NCBI GenBank assembly: GCA_024236095.1
Contig: JACKLD010000012.1
Span: 1 to 64,000, forward strand
Length of the DNA stretch: 64,000 nt
Source of the DNA: Pseudomonadaceae bacterium
Lineage (GTDB): Bacteria > Pseudomonadota > Alphaproteobacteria > UBA2136 > UBA6156
Direction: 5' to 3'
Part shown: piece by piece, positions 41,837 through 50,593 of the stretch
How positions within the stretch are numbered: position 1 is the stretch's first letter
Layout of the letters: each line of letters opens with the position of its first letter
Program-made: the position numbers and the translations under genes
The notes under the pieces: generated by a model
Told to the model about the DNA's origin: nothing
What the model saw: only the letters and a program-made list of their open reading frames with translations
Database searches by the model: none

Positions 41837-43104
41837 CCCAACCCCTTGCCGCCAAACTGCGTCCGACCTCGCTGGCCGAGGTGGTGGGGCAGGAGCACCT
41901 GACCGCTGAAGGCGGCGTGTTGGCGCGGTTGGTGGCGGCGCAAACGCCGCAAAGCCTGATTTTATGGGGCCCGCCCGGCTGTGGCAAAACCACGTTGGCG
42001 CAGATTTACGCGCAGGCATTCGGGGCCGATTTTGTGCAGCTTTCGGCTGTACTGGCAGGGGTGGCCGATGTGCGGAAGGTGGTGGATCAGGCGCAAACCG
42101 TGGCGGGGCTGGGGCGCAAGACCTTGTTGTTCGTGGATGAGATTCACCGTTTCAACAAAAGCCAGCAAGACGCCTTTCTGCCTCATGTGGAAAGCGGCCT
42201 GTTGACCTTGGTGGGGGCGACCACCGAAAACCCCAGTTTTTCCCTCAACAACGCGCTTCTTTCCCGCGCGCAGGTGTTGGTTTTGAAGCCGCTGGATGAG
42301 GCGGCGCTTGCCCGCGTGCTGGCCCATGCCGAGACCGAGGTGGGCGGCTTGCTGCTGACCGATGACGCCCGTAACGTGTTGGTACAGATGGCCCATGGCG
42401 ATGCACGCAGTTTGCTCAACATGGTGGAGACGTTGGCGGCACAACCGCCCCCCGATGTTTTATCGCCGGAAACCCTGTCATCCTACCTCCCCAAACGCAT
42501 GGCCAATTACGACAAGGGGGGCGATTGGCACTACGACCTCATTTCCGCCCTGCACAAAAGCGTGCGCGGCAGCGACCCCGACGCGGCGCTGTACTACTTG
42601 GCCCGCATGCTGGAAGGCGGTGAAGACGGCATGTATCTGGCCCGCCGCCTCATCCGCATGGCGGTGGAAGACATCGGCCTTGCCGATCCGCAGGCTTTGC
42701 CGCTGGCGGTGGCGGCGCAACAGGCCTTCCATACCATGGGCAGTCCGGAAGGCGATTTGGCGCTGGCCGAGGTGGCGGTCTATCTGGCGTTGGCGCCCAA
42801 AAGCATCGGGGTGTATGAGGGCTTCGGGCAGGCGCGGGCGCTGGCCAAACAGACCGCCGAGCTGGCACCGCCCAAGCATATCGTCAACGCCCCCACCAAG
42901 CTGATGAAAGAGCTTGGTCACGGCGAAGGCTATGCTTACGACCCCGCCACCGCCGACGGCTTTTCCGGCCAGAACTATTTTCCGCCGGAGATGGCAGGAC
43001 GGCCGGCCTTTTACCGTCCGGTAGAGCGCGGGTTCGAGCGCGAGATGCACAAGCGTTTGGCCTACTTTGCCAAATTGCGGCAGCAAAAACAGGGCAAGAT
43101 GTAG
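41833..43104 (+). CDS. rarA: Replication-associated recombination protein RarA (MgsA)
   Basis: 423 residues. An AAA+ ATPase of the clamp-loader type with Walker A GPPGCGKTTL near residue 46, DEIHRF and GATTENPSFSLN, followed by the tetramerisation/C-terminal domain (AVEDIGLADP, GYAYDP). It acts at stalled replication forks. MTQPLAAKLRP at 41833 is the usual N-terminus. Confidence 0.95.
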   Translation: MTQPLAAKLRPTSLAEVVGQEHLTAEGGVLARLVAAQTPQSLILWGPPGCGKTTLAQIYAQAFGADFVQLSAVLAGVADVRKVVDQAQTVAGLGRKTLLFVDEIHRFNKSQQDAFLPHVESGLLTLVGATTENPSFSLNNALLSRAQVLVLKPLDEAALARVLAHAETEVGGLLLTDDARNVLVQMAHGDARSLLNMVETLAAQPPPDVLSPETLSSYLPKRMANYDKGGDWHYDLISALHKSVRGSDPDAALYYLARMLEGGEDGMYLARRLIRMAVEDIGLADPQALPLAVAAQQAFHTMGSPEGDLALAEVAVYLALAPKSIGVYEGFGQARALAKQTAELAPPKHIVNAPTKLMKELGHGEGYAYDPATADGFSGQNYFPPEMAGRPAFYRPVERGFEREMHKRLAYFAKLRQQKQGKM

Positions 43105-43150
43105 GCAGCCGCTTTGCGGACAGTGCCTCAAAGCCTCCATACTTCATGGC

Positions 43151-43799
43151 ATGACCGACCGCCGTCAGCATGTACGCTGTACCCCCCGTTGCGCGCCCCC
43201 CCATGTGGCGTTGCTTTTGGGCGCCAATGCCAGCGTGCGGACATTGAAGACCATGTTCCCTTATTTGGCCGACCATGCAACGCTGACCGTCCAGCATGGC
43301 CCGGGCGTTGAAAACGAGCCTTTGCTGTGGGGGCTTGACGCGCTTGATCCGGCCGGCAGTATGGCGGCGCGGCTGGATGTCGAATTCGTCATTCCGGATG
43401 GATGGTGAGGGAGATTACCTGCGTTTCAGCGCCTTGTGCCACCCGTTGCTGGCAAAACGCGAGCCCGTGCGATTTGCCGAGTTGTACCATGGTTGGCGGA
43501 TGGTTGAACTCTGCCCGTTTGCCATGGGTGCCCAAACGCTGGTAGCGCAAAGTGACATCCGTTTTGAGGCGCAGCAGGTGGTGCGGCGGGAAATCCCCAC
43601 AACATTGGCGTTTGGCGCCCATGATCCTCTGACACCGGAAGAAGACCGCTTGCGTTGGCAAGGACTGCTACCCCATGCGCGTACCTTTGTGGAAGACAAC
43701 GGTGGCCACCTTTTGCTCGCCGAACGGCCCGCCTTTGCCAAAAGCCTGTGGCAAGGGCTTGCCGAGCGCCCCGTCTCGCTGGCACACTCGGTGGCATGA
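43151..43799 (+). pseudogene. Degraded alpha/beta-hydrolase paralogue with frameshift
   Basis: Frame one (ATG 43151 to TGA 43406-43408) gives the first strands, HVALLLGANASVRTLKTMF. A one-base shift near 43393-43408, in GGATGGATGG, restores a second frame that continues to 43799 with IPTTLAFGAHDPLTPEE and DNGGHLLLAERP, typical of the hydrolase C-terminus (Asp and His sites). Laid against the intact hydrolase just downstream, the nucleophile elbow (GHSLGG) is missing. So it looks like a decaying tandem copy. The frame is still read up to the neighbour's ATGA. Confidence 0.6.
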
Positions 43800-44671
43800 A
43801 CGATACCCTGCCATGCCTCGAGCAGCGCCCCGCCAACCTGCAAAATCCGCCGGTGCTGGTCATTTTGTGCGGGGTGAACAGCGGCGCTTACCTGTTTGAG
43901 CCCGCGCTGCAGGCGTTCGGCAGCACGCACCACTTGCTTATCTTCAATACCCCCGGCGTGGCGGGTATGCCCTTGCCCATGCCGTTTACGGTGGAAGCCT
44001 ACGCCAAGCTGGTGGCCGACATGCTGGATGCGCGCGGTATCGGCACCTTCAACCTTCTGGGGCACAGCTTGGGGGGTTTTGCCGCCCAGCAACTGGCCCA
44101 CCTGATGCCGGAACGGGTGGAGCGGCTGGTGCTGGTCTCCACCTCGCGCGGGCAGCCCGATACCACCCGCGATCTGCCGCTCATCAAGGCGCGCAGCGGC
44201 CTGAGCTTTTGGGAGCAGGCGCAGGCCATTGCCGGCGACCCGCACACCCGCTTGAAGCCCTACTTCGGTGATGCCTTTCCGGTACAGCACCCCGCCGCCT
44301 ATGCGCGGTTTATCGAACAGCGGCAGAAGTATCTGCCCAAAACGGCGGTTTCCATGGCGCATTTCTCGGCGGGGGCGGCGTTTTCCAGCCGTCGTTGGGT
44401 GGGAGGACTCGCCATGCCGGCGTTGGTGGTCCAAGGCAGCGACGACGTGATGATCAGCGCCCGCGCCGCCCGCAAACTGGCGGCGGCGTTGCCCCATGCC
44501 CGCTATCTGGAGCTTTACGGCGTCGGCCATTTCCCGATGTTGGAGCATGAGTGCTTCTACCCTGTGGTGGGGCGTTATCTGGCAGGACATCCGGAAGGCG
44601 TGGAGCAAGAGCACCGCCCGCCGGGGGTGCTGCGCCGCCTGTATCAACAATGGTTTACCCTTCATGGCTAA
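43796..44671 (+). CDS. Alpha/beta-hydrolase
   Basis: 291 residues. The nucleophile elbow is GHSLGG, the acid probably lies in VVQGSDDVM, and the histidine in GVGHFPML. The cap region is moderate. Substrate cannot be read. ATG 43796 overlaps the upstream TGA, and its TAA overlaps the rluC ATG by 8 bp, so it is in the rluC transcript. Confidence 0.85.
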   Translation: MNDTLPCLEQRPANLQNPPVLVILCGVNSGAYLFEPALQAFGSTHHLLIFNTPGVAGMPLPMPFTVEAYAKLVADMLDARGIGTFNLLGHSLGGFAAQQLAHLMPERVERLVLVSTSRGQPDTTRDLPLIKARSGLSFWEQAQAIAGDPHTRLKPYFGDAFPVQHPAAYARFIEQRQKYLPKTAVSMAHFSAGAAFSSRRWVGGLAMPALVVQGSDDVMISARAARKLAAALPHARYLELYGVGHFPMLEHECFYPVVGRYLAGHPEGVEQEHRPPGVLRRLYQQWFTLHG

Positions 44672-45602
44672 GTCGGTGTTTGTCACCCTTGCCGTGCCAG
44701 CCGCCGCCGAGGGCCAGCGGCTGGATCGCTTTTTGAAAACGGCCCGCAAGGACCTTCCCTTCGCCCTGGTGCAAAAACTCGCCCGCACCGGTGTCATCTG
44801 CGTTGACGGCAAGCGCGCCAAGCCCGACCAGCGCCTGTTGGCAGGACAAATGCTGACGCTGCCCCCCGCCCAGTCACCGGCACCGCTTACCAGTCGTCCG
44901 CTGGTCTTGGGTGAAGAAGAAAAAAATAAAATAAATAATATGGTTGTTTATGAAGATGAATTGATGCTGGTTATCAATAAACCTGCTGGCCTGCCCGCCC
45001 AAGGGGGCAATGGCATCGTGCGCAGTGTCGACCGCTTGCTGGCCGCCCATTACGGTGAAGGCAACGCCCCCAAGCTGACCCACCGGATTGACCGCGACAC
45101 CACCGGCCTGCTGGTGCTGGCCAAAACCCGTGCTGCAGCGGCGCATATCACCAAGCAGTTTGCCGACCGCAAGGTGGGAAAAGTCTATCTGGCGCTGCTT
45201 TCCGCCATACCGGAACAGGCTGAGGGGGATATCCGCGCCCCATTGGCCAAACAGGCGGCACGGGGTGGCAGCCGTGCGGTGGTGCACGGGGAAGGGGACT
45301 TCGCCCACACCGCTTACAAGGTGGTGAAACGGCTGGAGGGTAATCTCGCTTTGGTGGAAGCCACCCCTCACACGGGCCGGATGAACCAGCTGCGCGCCCA
45401 CTTTGCCCACATTGGCTGCCCGCTGGTGGGCGACGGCAAATACGGTGGCAAAACATGTAAGGATATCGCCAAAAAATTGGGCGCCGGCCGCGAAATTCCA
45501 TTGTACCTTCATGCATGGAAACTGGCGCTGGAACACCCCGAAAGCGGCAAAGCGCTGCGGCTTACCGCGCCCTTACCCGCGCATTTCAAGGCCTTGACCT
45601 GA
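44664..45602 (+). CDS. rluC: 23S rRNA pseudouridine synthase, RluC/RluD family
   Basis: 312 residues. An N-terminal S4 domain (about 1-75) is followed by the RluA-type catalytic domain with HRIDRDTTGLLVLAKT, where Asp is the catalytic residue (family HRLDxxTSG), and HTGRMNQLRAH. Position downstream of rarA fits rluC in alphaproteobacteria, so C-type specificity (positions 955, 2504, 2580) is likely but not certain. The linker at 44911-44942 is markedly AT-rich (EEKNKINN). Confidence 0.88.
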   Translation: MAKSVFVTLAVPAAAEGQRLDRFLKTARKDLPFALVQKLARTGVICVDGKRAKPDQRLLAGQMLTLPPAQSPAPLTSRPLVLGEEEKNKINNMVVYEDELMLVINKPAGLPAQGGNGIVRSVDRLLAAHYGEGNAPKLTHRIDRDTTGLLVLAKTRAAAAHITKQFADRKVGKVYLALLSAIPEQAEGDIRAPLAKQAARGGSRAVVHGEGDFAHTAYKVVKRLEGNLALVEATPHTGRMNQLRAHFAHIGCPLVGDGKYGGKTCKDIAKKLGAGREIPLYLHAWKLALEHPESGKALRLTAPLPAHFKALT

Positions 45603-45654
45603 CCGGTGTTTGGCGGGCACAGTGCCAACCATAGCAAGAACAAAGGGCTTTCCG

Positions 45655-48438
45655 ATGACCGACGACACCAAACTGCCTGCCCGTACCATCGCCAAGCCGC
45701 GCCGCAGCTGGGGAAAACGCCTGCTGCTTGCCACCGGACTGCTGGTGGTGCTGGCCGCAGGTGTGCTGGGCGCCGCCTTTGTGTGGGTGCAGAATGCCGA
45801 CTTGGCGCCTTATGCGGTCGGCTTTGTGGAAAAGCAAACCGGCCTGAAAATGGTGGCCGAGGGCCCGCTGACCATCAAATTGTTGCCCAGTCCGGCCTTG
45901 CGCGCCGAGAAGCTGACCATCCCCGCTTTCCGTGGCGACAAGCCGCTGCTGGTGGTGAAGGATGCCGACATCAAGCTGAAATGGGGGAGCGGTCTGGCGT
46001 TCTGGCAGGGCATCACGCTTGACAGGTTGGTGATGACCGACCCCACCGTGTACCTGCTAAAACCGAAGTCTGGCCCGGCCAACTGGCAGAGCGCCGAAGT
46101 GTACCAAGAGCAGCAGGAACATGCGGCGGAGGGCGACGGCAATGACTTTTCGCGCAGCGACAAGCTGCCGATTGCCTCGTTCGGCGTGGTGGACGTAACC
46201 AACCTGAACCTGGCCTATGTGGATGAAGCCAGCGGCAAGCGCGTGGTGGCCAAGGGCGTGAACCTGAAGGCTGACGGCACCGACTTGGCCGATGCCAAGC
46301 TGGCACTGACGGGAACCATCAACGGCCAGCCGCTGAACGGGCAGGGACAGTTCGACTTCTCCGACCTCTCCCGCGTTCCGTTGAGCACCAAGCTGGACGC
46401 TGCCGGGCTGAAGCTGGCCTTGCAGGGCGAGGTGCGCGACCAAGCGGCCTATACCGGCGCGGTGAATGTACAAACCCCCAACCTGAAAGCCACATTGGAC
46501 AGTCTGTTGGGCCAGGCACCCGCGCAGGCGCCCGCCAGCGCCTTCAGCCTGACCGGCGATGTGGCTGCCGGCGGCGACAAGCTGGCGTTGCGCAACTTCA
46601 ACGCCAGCCTTGGCGAGCTGTTGAAAGCCACCGGTGACGTTGACGTCACCATGGGCGACACCCCCACCGCCAGCGGCACCTTTGCCGCCAGCGGCAGCAA
46701 CCTGCGCCAATTGGCCGAGCTGGCCAGCGGGCAAAAACAGCCGACCCTGCCCGCCGCACCGTTCAAGCTATCCACCAAGCTTTCGGGCAAGAATGAAATC
46801 CGTTTGGACAACCTGAACTTCGAGCTGGTGAACCTGCTGACCGCCGGCGGCAACGTGGCGGTGGTGCCGGGCAAAGTGGGCGAGCTGCCCAAGCTGGATG
46901 CCGACCTGACCCTGCGCGGCGGCAATCTGCAAGCCGTGGCCCGTGCCTTCGGCAGCAACGCCAACCTGCCCGCGCAAAGCTTTTCCGCCAGTGCGGCGGT
47001 CAGCGGCAAAGGCACTTACAAGGTGAGCGATCTTTCCGCCCAGCTTGCCACCCTGGCCTCCCTGAAGGGCGACAACATCACCATCACCCCGCAACCCGAA
47101 CTGAAGCTGGCGGGTGATATTGCGTTGAAGGGGAACGACTTGGGCGCCACCGCCAAGGCCTTTGGCGTGAGGGCCAGCCTGCCGCGCAGCGCCTACAATG
47201 CCAGCTTCAGGTTGGGCGGCGACAAGCGCATCGAGGTGACCGACTTGGTAGCCAACCTGCCTGGCCTGCTGGAGGCCACCGGTTACCTCAACCTCACCGC
47301 CGCCGCGCCCCATGACGTGCAAGGGGTACTCAATGTGAGTCGCCTGAATCTCGACGCCCTCGGCTATTGCGCGAAGCAAACCAACGGTGGCACCACGGCG
47401 GAAACCGCCGGCACCGCCGCCCCCGCCCGCAGCGAAACGCCGTGGAGCGATGCGCCGTTGCCGCTGGACGGTTTGCGCGCCACAACCTTCAACGTCACGA
47501 TGAACGTGAAGGGGCTGGGGTGCAGCAGCTTCCCCGCCACGGCTGCCGAGGTTGTGGCGACCAACACTGCCGGTGAGTTGAACGTCAGCAAGCTGAACCT
47601 GACCCTGCCGCAAGGCGGTACGGCGGCGGCCACGCTGAAGCTGGGCCACAGTGGCACACCCAAGCTGAATGCCACCCTCACCACCGCCAACGTGCCGCTG
47701 CAAGATCTGGTACGCACATTGAAAGACAAAGGCGTGGAGCTACCGCTCAACGCCACCGCCAACCTGACCAGCAGCGGTGCCAGCAGCCGAGCGTTGGCCG
47801 AGAATCTGGCGGGCAACATCACCTTCGATGCGCAAAACGGTCGCCTGCCATACACCCGCATGTTGGGCAACCTTTCCAATCTGGCGGGTGTTTTGCAGGG
47901 GCAGCTGCCCAGCCAAAACGATGACCGCATCACCAGCCTTGTCGGTAAATACAGTGTGAACAAGGGCCGCGTGAACACCGAGCAGCTGACCGTGACCACC
48001 CCCGGCATGACGCTGACCGGCAGCGGCAGCATCAACCTGCCCGCATGGAGCATCGATTACACGCTGACCCCCAAGTTGGCGGCGGCCGAAGGGCTGAACT
48101 TGCCCATTCTTATCCGTGGCGCGTTGGGAAGCCCCAACATCGGGCCCGACAAGGATGTGCTTTCGCGCTTTACCGGACGCATGACCGGTGAGGGTGTGAA
48201 AAGCCTTCTGGGCGTTGACAAAACAGACGCCAAAGGCCTTGGTGGCGTGGTGGAAGGGATTGTCGGCGGCAAGGGCATTCAGGCCGACCAGTTGCTGAAC
48301 AACTTCCTTGGCGGCAACAAGAAGACCCCCGCCCCGCAACCGGATGAAACGCAGGCCCCGGCGACCGAAGCACCGGCAACCCAACAAGAGGCTCCTGTAA
48401 CCCCGGAAGAGGCAATCAAGCAGTTGTTGCCGTTTTAA
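45655..48438 (+). CDS. asmA: AsmA-family envelope protein
   Basis: 927 residues. An N-terminal membrane helix (about 20-42) is followed by the AsmA start (YAVGFVEKQTGLKMVAEGPLTIKLLPSP) and a long region of repeated beta-structure ending in the AsmA C-terminal domain (ITSLVGKYSVNKGRVNTEQLTVTTPGM). AsmA-type proteins are thought to form lipid-transport bridges between the membranes. The last part carries a Pro/Ala/Thr-rich tail. ATG 45655 follows AAAGGG; an in-frame upstream ATG overlaps rluC's stop region and looks non-native. Confidence 0.88.
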   Translation: MTDDTKLPARTIAKPRRSWGKRLLLATGLLVVLAAGVLGAAFVWVQNADLAPYAVGFVEKQTGLKMVAEGPLTIKLLPSPALRAEKLTIPAFRGDKPLLVVKDADIKLKWGSGLAFWQGITLDRLVMTDPTVYLLKPKSGPANWQSAEVYQEQQEHAAEGDGNDFSRSDKLPIASFGVVDVTNLNLAYVDEASGKRVVAKGVNLKADGTDLADAKLALTGTINGQPLNGQGQFDFSDLSRVPLSTKLDAAGLKLALQGEVRDQAAYTGAVNVQTPNLKATLDSLLGQAPAQAPASAFSLTGDVAAGGDKLALRNFNASLGELLKATGDVDVTMGDTPTASGTFAASGSNLRQLAELASGQKQPTLPAAPFKLSTKLSGKNEIRLDNLNFELVNLLTAGGNVAVVPGKVGELPKLDADLTLRGGNLQAVARAFGSNANLPAQSFSASAAVSGKGTYKVSDLSAQLATLASLKGDNITITPQPELKLAGDIALKGNDLGATAKAFGVRASLPRSAYNASFRLGGDKRIEVTDLVANLPGLLEATGYLNLTAAAPHDVQGVLNVSRLNLDALGYCAKQTNGGTTAETAGTAAPARSETPWSDAPLPLDGLRATTFNVTMNVKGLGCSSFPATAAEVVATNTAGELNVSKLNLTLPQGGTAAATLKLGHSGTPKLNATLTTANVPLQDLVRTLKDKGVELPLNATANLTSSGASSRALAENLAGNITFDAQNGRLPYTRMLGNLSNLAGVLQGQLPSQNDDRITSLVGKYSVNKGRVNTEQLTVTTPGMTLTGSGSINLPAWSIDYTLTPKLAAAEGLNLPILIRGALGSPNIGPDKDVLSRFTGRMTGEGVKSLLGVDKTDAKGLGGVVEGIVGGKGIQADQLLNNFLGGNKKTPAPQPDETQAPATEAPATQQEAPVTPEEAIKQLLPF

Positions 48439-48447
48439 CCGGGTTTT

Positions 48448-49794
48448 TTAAAACCGGCCCTCTTTGATGAACTGCTCCAGCGAGTGGATATGGTAGTCGC
48501 CAGTGGCGAACGCCTTGGTGGCCAAAAGCTTCTTATGTAACGGGATGTTGGTTTTGATGCCGGTGATGACGAATTCGTCCAGCGCGCGGCGGGCGCGGGC
48601 AATGGCCTGTTGCCGCGTGGGGGCCCACACGACCAGTTTGGCCACCATGGCATCATAATAGGGCGGCACGGCGGCGCCGGGGAAGAGGGCGCTATCCACC
48701 CGTACGCCGGGGCCGCTGGGGGCGTAGTAATTCTCCACCTGGCCTGCGCAAGGGACAAAGGTTGCCGGGTCTTCGGCATTGATGCGGCATTGGATGCTGT
48801 GGCCCACCGGTTTGGCCGAGGTAAGCGCGGGGCTGAGTTTTTCGCCCGCCGCCACGCGGATTTGCTCGGCCACCAGGTCGAGCCCCAGCACCTCTTCGGT
48901 GACGGTATGTTCCACCTGCAGGCGGGTGTTCATTTCCATGAAGCTGAACTGGCCGTCTTGGTAGAGGAACTCCAGCGTGCCCGCGCCGACATAGCCCATG
49001 CCCGCCAGTGCCTTTTTCACCGTGGCAAACAGTTTGGTGCGTTCTTCTTCGGTAAGGGCCGAGGAGGGGGTCTCTTCCACCACCTTTTGGTGGCGGCGTT
49101 GCAGGGTGCAGTCGCGTTCGCCCAGCACCGCGAGGTTGCCGTGGGTATCGCCGAATACCTGCACCTCAATGTGGCGGGCCTTGTCCATGTATTTTTCCAA
49201 ATACACGCGCTCGTCGCCGAAATTGGATTTGGCCTCGCTGACCGCCACGTTGAACGCCTGCCGCAGGGCCTGCGGGCCGTGGGCCACCTTCATGCCCTTG
49301 CCGCCGCCGCCGCTGGCGGCCTTGATGATGACCGGATAACCGACTTTTTCGGCAGCCTCCAACGCCTCTTCCGCCTTGGCCAGCGTGCCCGCGCTGCCCA
49401 CGTTGCAGGGCAGGCCCGCCTTGCGGGCGAAGTCCAACGCGCTGACCTTGTCGCCCATCAGGGTGATGTGTTCGGCCGACGGGCCGATGAAGGTAAAGCC
49501 CAGCTTGGTGACAATCTCGGCAAAGCGCGCGTTTTCGGAAAGAAAGCCAAAGCCGGGATGGATGGCCTCGGCGTCGGTCAGCTCGGCGGCGGCCATCAGG
49601 GCGGGGATGTTCAAATAACTTTTGTTGGCTTGTGCGGGGCCTACACAGACGCTTTCATCGGCCATGCGCACGTGCAGGGCGTTTTCATCGGCCTCGCTGT
49701 GCACCGCCACCGTGGCAATGCCCATCTCGCGGCAGGTGCGGATGATGCGCACGGCAATCTCTCCACGGTTGGCAATGAGGATTTTGGAGAACAT
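48448..49794 (-). CDS. accC: Acetyl-CoA carboxylase, biotin carboxylase subunit
   Basis: 448 residues. It carboxylates the biotin on AccB using ATP and bicarbonate. ILIANRGEIAVRIIRT, the ATP-grasp glycine loop KAASGGGGKGMK, ERDCTLQRRHQKVVEE and FMEMNTRLQVEH are diagnostic. Start MFSKILIANRGE at 49794. It lies 10 bp after accB. Confidence 0.97.
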   Translation of the reverse strand: MFSKILIANRGEIAVRIIRTCREMGIATVAVHSEADENALHVRMADESVCVGPAQANKSYLNIPALMAAAELTDAEAIHPGFGFLSENARFAEIVTKLGFTFIGPSAEHITLMGDKVSALDFARKAGLPCNVGSAGTLAKAEEALEAAEKVGYPVIIKAASGGGGKGMKVAHGPQALRQAFNVAVSEAKSNFGDERVYLEKYMDKARHIEVQVFGDTHGNLAVLGERDCTLQRRHQKVVEETPSSALTEEERTKLFATVKKALAGMGYVGAGTLEFLYQDGQFSFMEMNTRLQVEHTVTEEVLGLDLVAEQIRVAAGEKLSPALTSAKPVGHSIQCRINAEDPATFVPCAGQVENYYAPSGPGVRVDSALFPGAAVPPYYDAMVAKLVVWAPTRQQAIARARRALDEFVITGIKTNIPLHKKLLATKAFATGDYHIHSLEQFIKEGRF

Positions 49795-49804
49795 GGGCAG
49801 TGCC

Positions 49805-50254
49805 TTACTCGATGATGAACAGCGGATGGCCGAATTCCACCGGCTGGGCGTTGTCGGCGAGGATGGCTTTGACGGTTCCGGCTTTTTCTGCGGCAATCTG
49901 GTTCATGGTTTTCATCGCTTCGATGATGCAGAGGGTTTGGCCGGGTTTCACCTTGTCGCCCACATCGACGAACGGGGCGGCGTCCGGGTTGGCGGCACGG
50001 TAGAAGGTGCCGACCATCGGCGCCTTGAAGGTGCCGGTGGCTTCGGCGGCAGCGGGGGCGGCGGGCGCCGCCGCAGGCTGGGCAACCGGCAGGGGCGCGG
50101 CCACCATGCCGGACGCAGGCTTTTTGAGCCGCATGCGCACGCCGTTTTGCTCCAGTTCCACCTCTTCCAGCGCGGTGGTTTCCAGCCAGTCGGCCAGTTG
50201 TTGCAGGTCGGCAAGGTTCAGGCCCTTGGCCTTGGCAGGTAGGGTTTTGGTCAT
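49805..50254 (-). CDS. accB: Acetyl-CoA carboxylase, biotin carboxyl carrier protein
   Basis: 149 residues. A helical N-terminus, an Ala/Pro-rich hinge (about 52-72) and a biotinyl domain with EAMKTMNQI, in which Lys115 is the biotinylation site (family EAMKM). It pairs with accC directly downstream. Its start overlaps the stop of the gene at 50251 (ATGA). Confidence 0.96.
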   Translation of the reverse strand: MTKTLPAKAKGLNLADLQQLADWLETTALEEVELEQNGVRMRLKKPASGMVAAPLPVAQPAAAPAAPAAAEATGTFKAPMVGTFYRAANPDAAPFVDVGDKVKPGQTLCIIEAMKTMNQIAAEKAGTVKAILADNAQPVEFGHPLFIIE

Positions 50255-50562
50255 AGAGGAAGGCTTTCCTGTTGCGGTTGGGCAAGGGTGCCCGCAAGTT
50301 TTTCCAGCTTGCGCAGGCGCACCATTTCAGCCTGCACCTTTTGCAGTTGCACCAGCCATTTGTCAATCAGCCGCTTGCGGTCTTCGCCCACGTGGGTGGC
50401 GCGTTGCTCGAGCATCTTGATGGCGATTTTCAGGTCGGGGTAGGGCGAGATATCGCCTACACGGCCAGTCTTTTTAGCCGTCGGCGAGGCGGCGGCTTTT
50501 TGATTGGCCTTGGCCGTCTCGCTTTTGCGACGGCGGGGCGAAGCGGGTTTGCGGGATGCCAT
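50251..50562 (-). CDS. Small basic coiled-coil protein upstream of accB
   Basis: I do not recognise this protein. It has 103 residues: a very basic N-terminus (KPASPRRRKSETAKANQK) and a C-terminal helix (about 45-95, RLIDKWLVQLQKVQAEMVRLRKLEKLAG). Its stop overlaps the accB start, so it is cotranslated. In many bacteria aroQ occupies this place; this is not AroQ. Confidence 0.6.
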   Translation of the reverse strand: MASRKPASPRRRKSETAKANQKAAASPTAKKTGRVGDISPYPDLKIAIKMLEQRATHVGEDRKRLIDKWLVQLQKVQAEMVRLRKLEKLAGTLAQPQQESLPL

Positions 50563-50593
50563 GGGTCTTGCCTATCACATCAAAACAGGTTTG

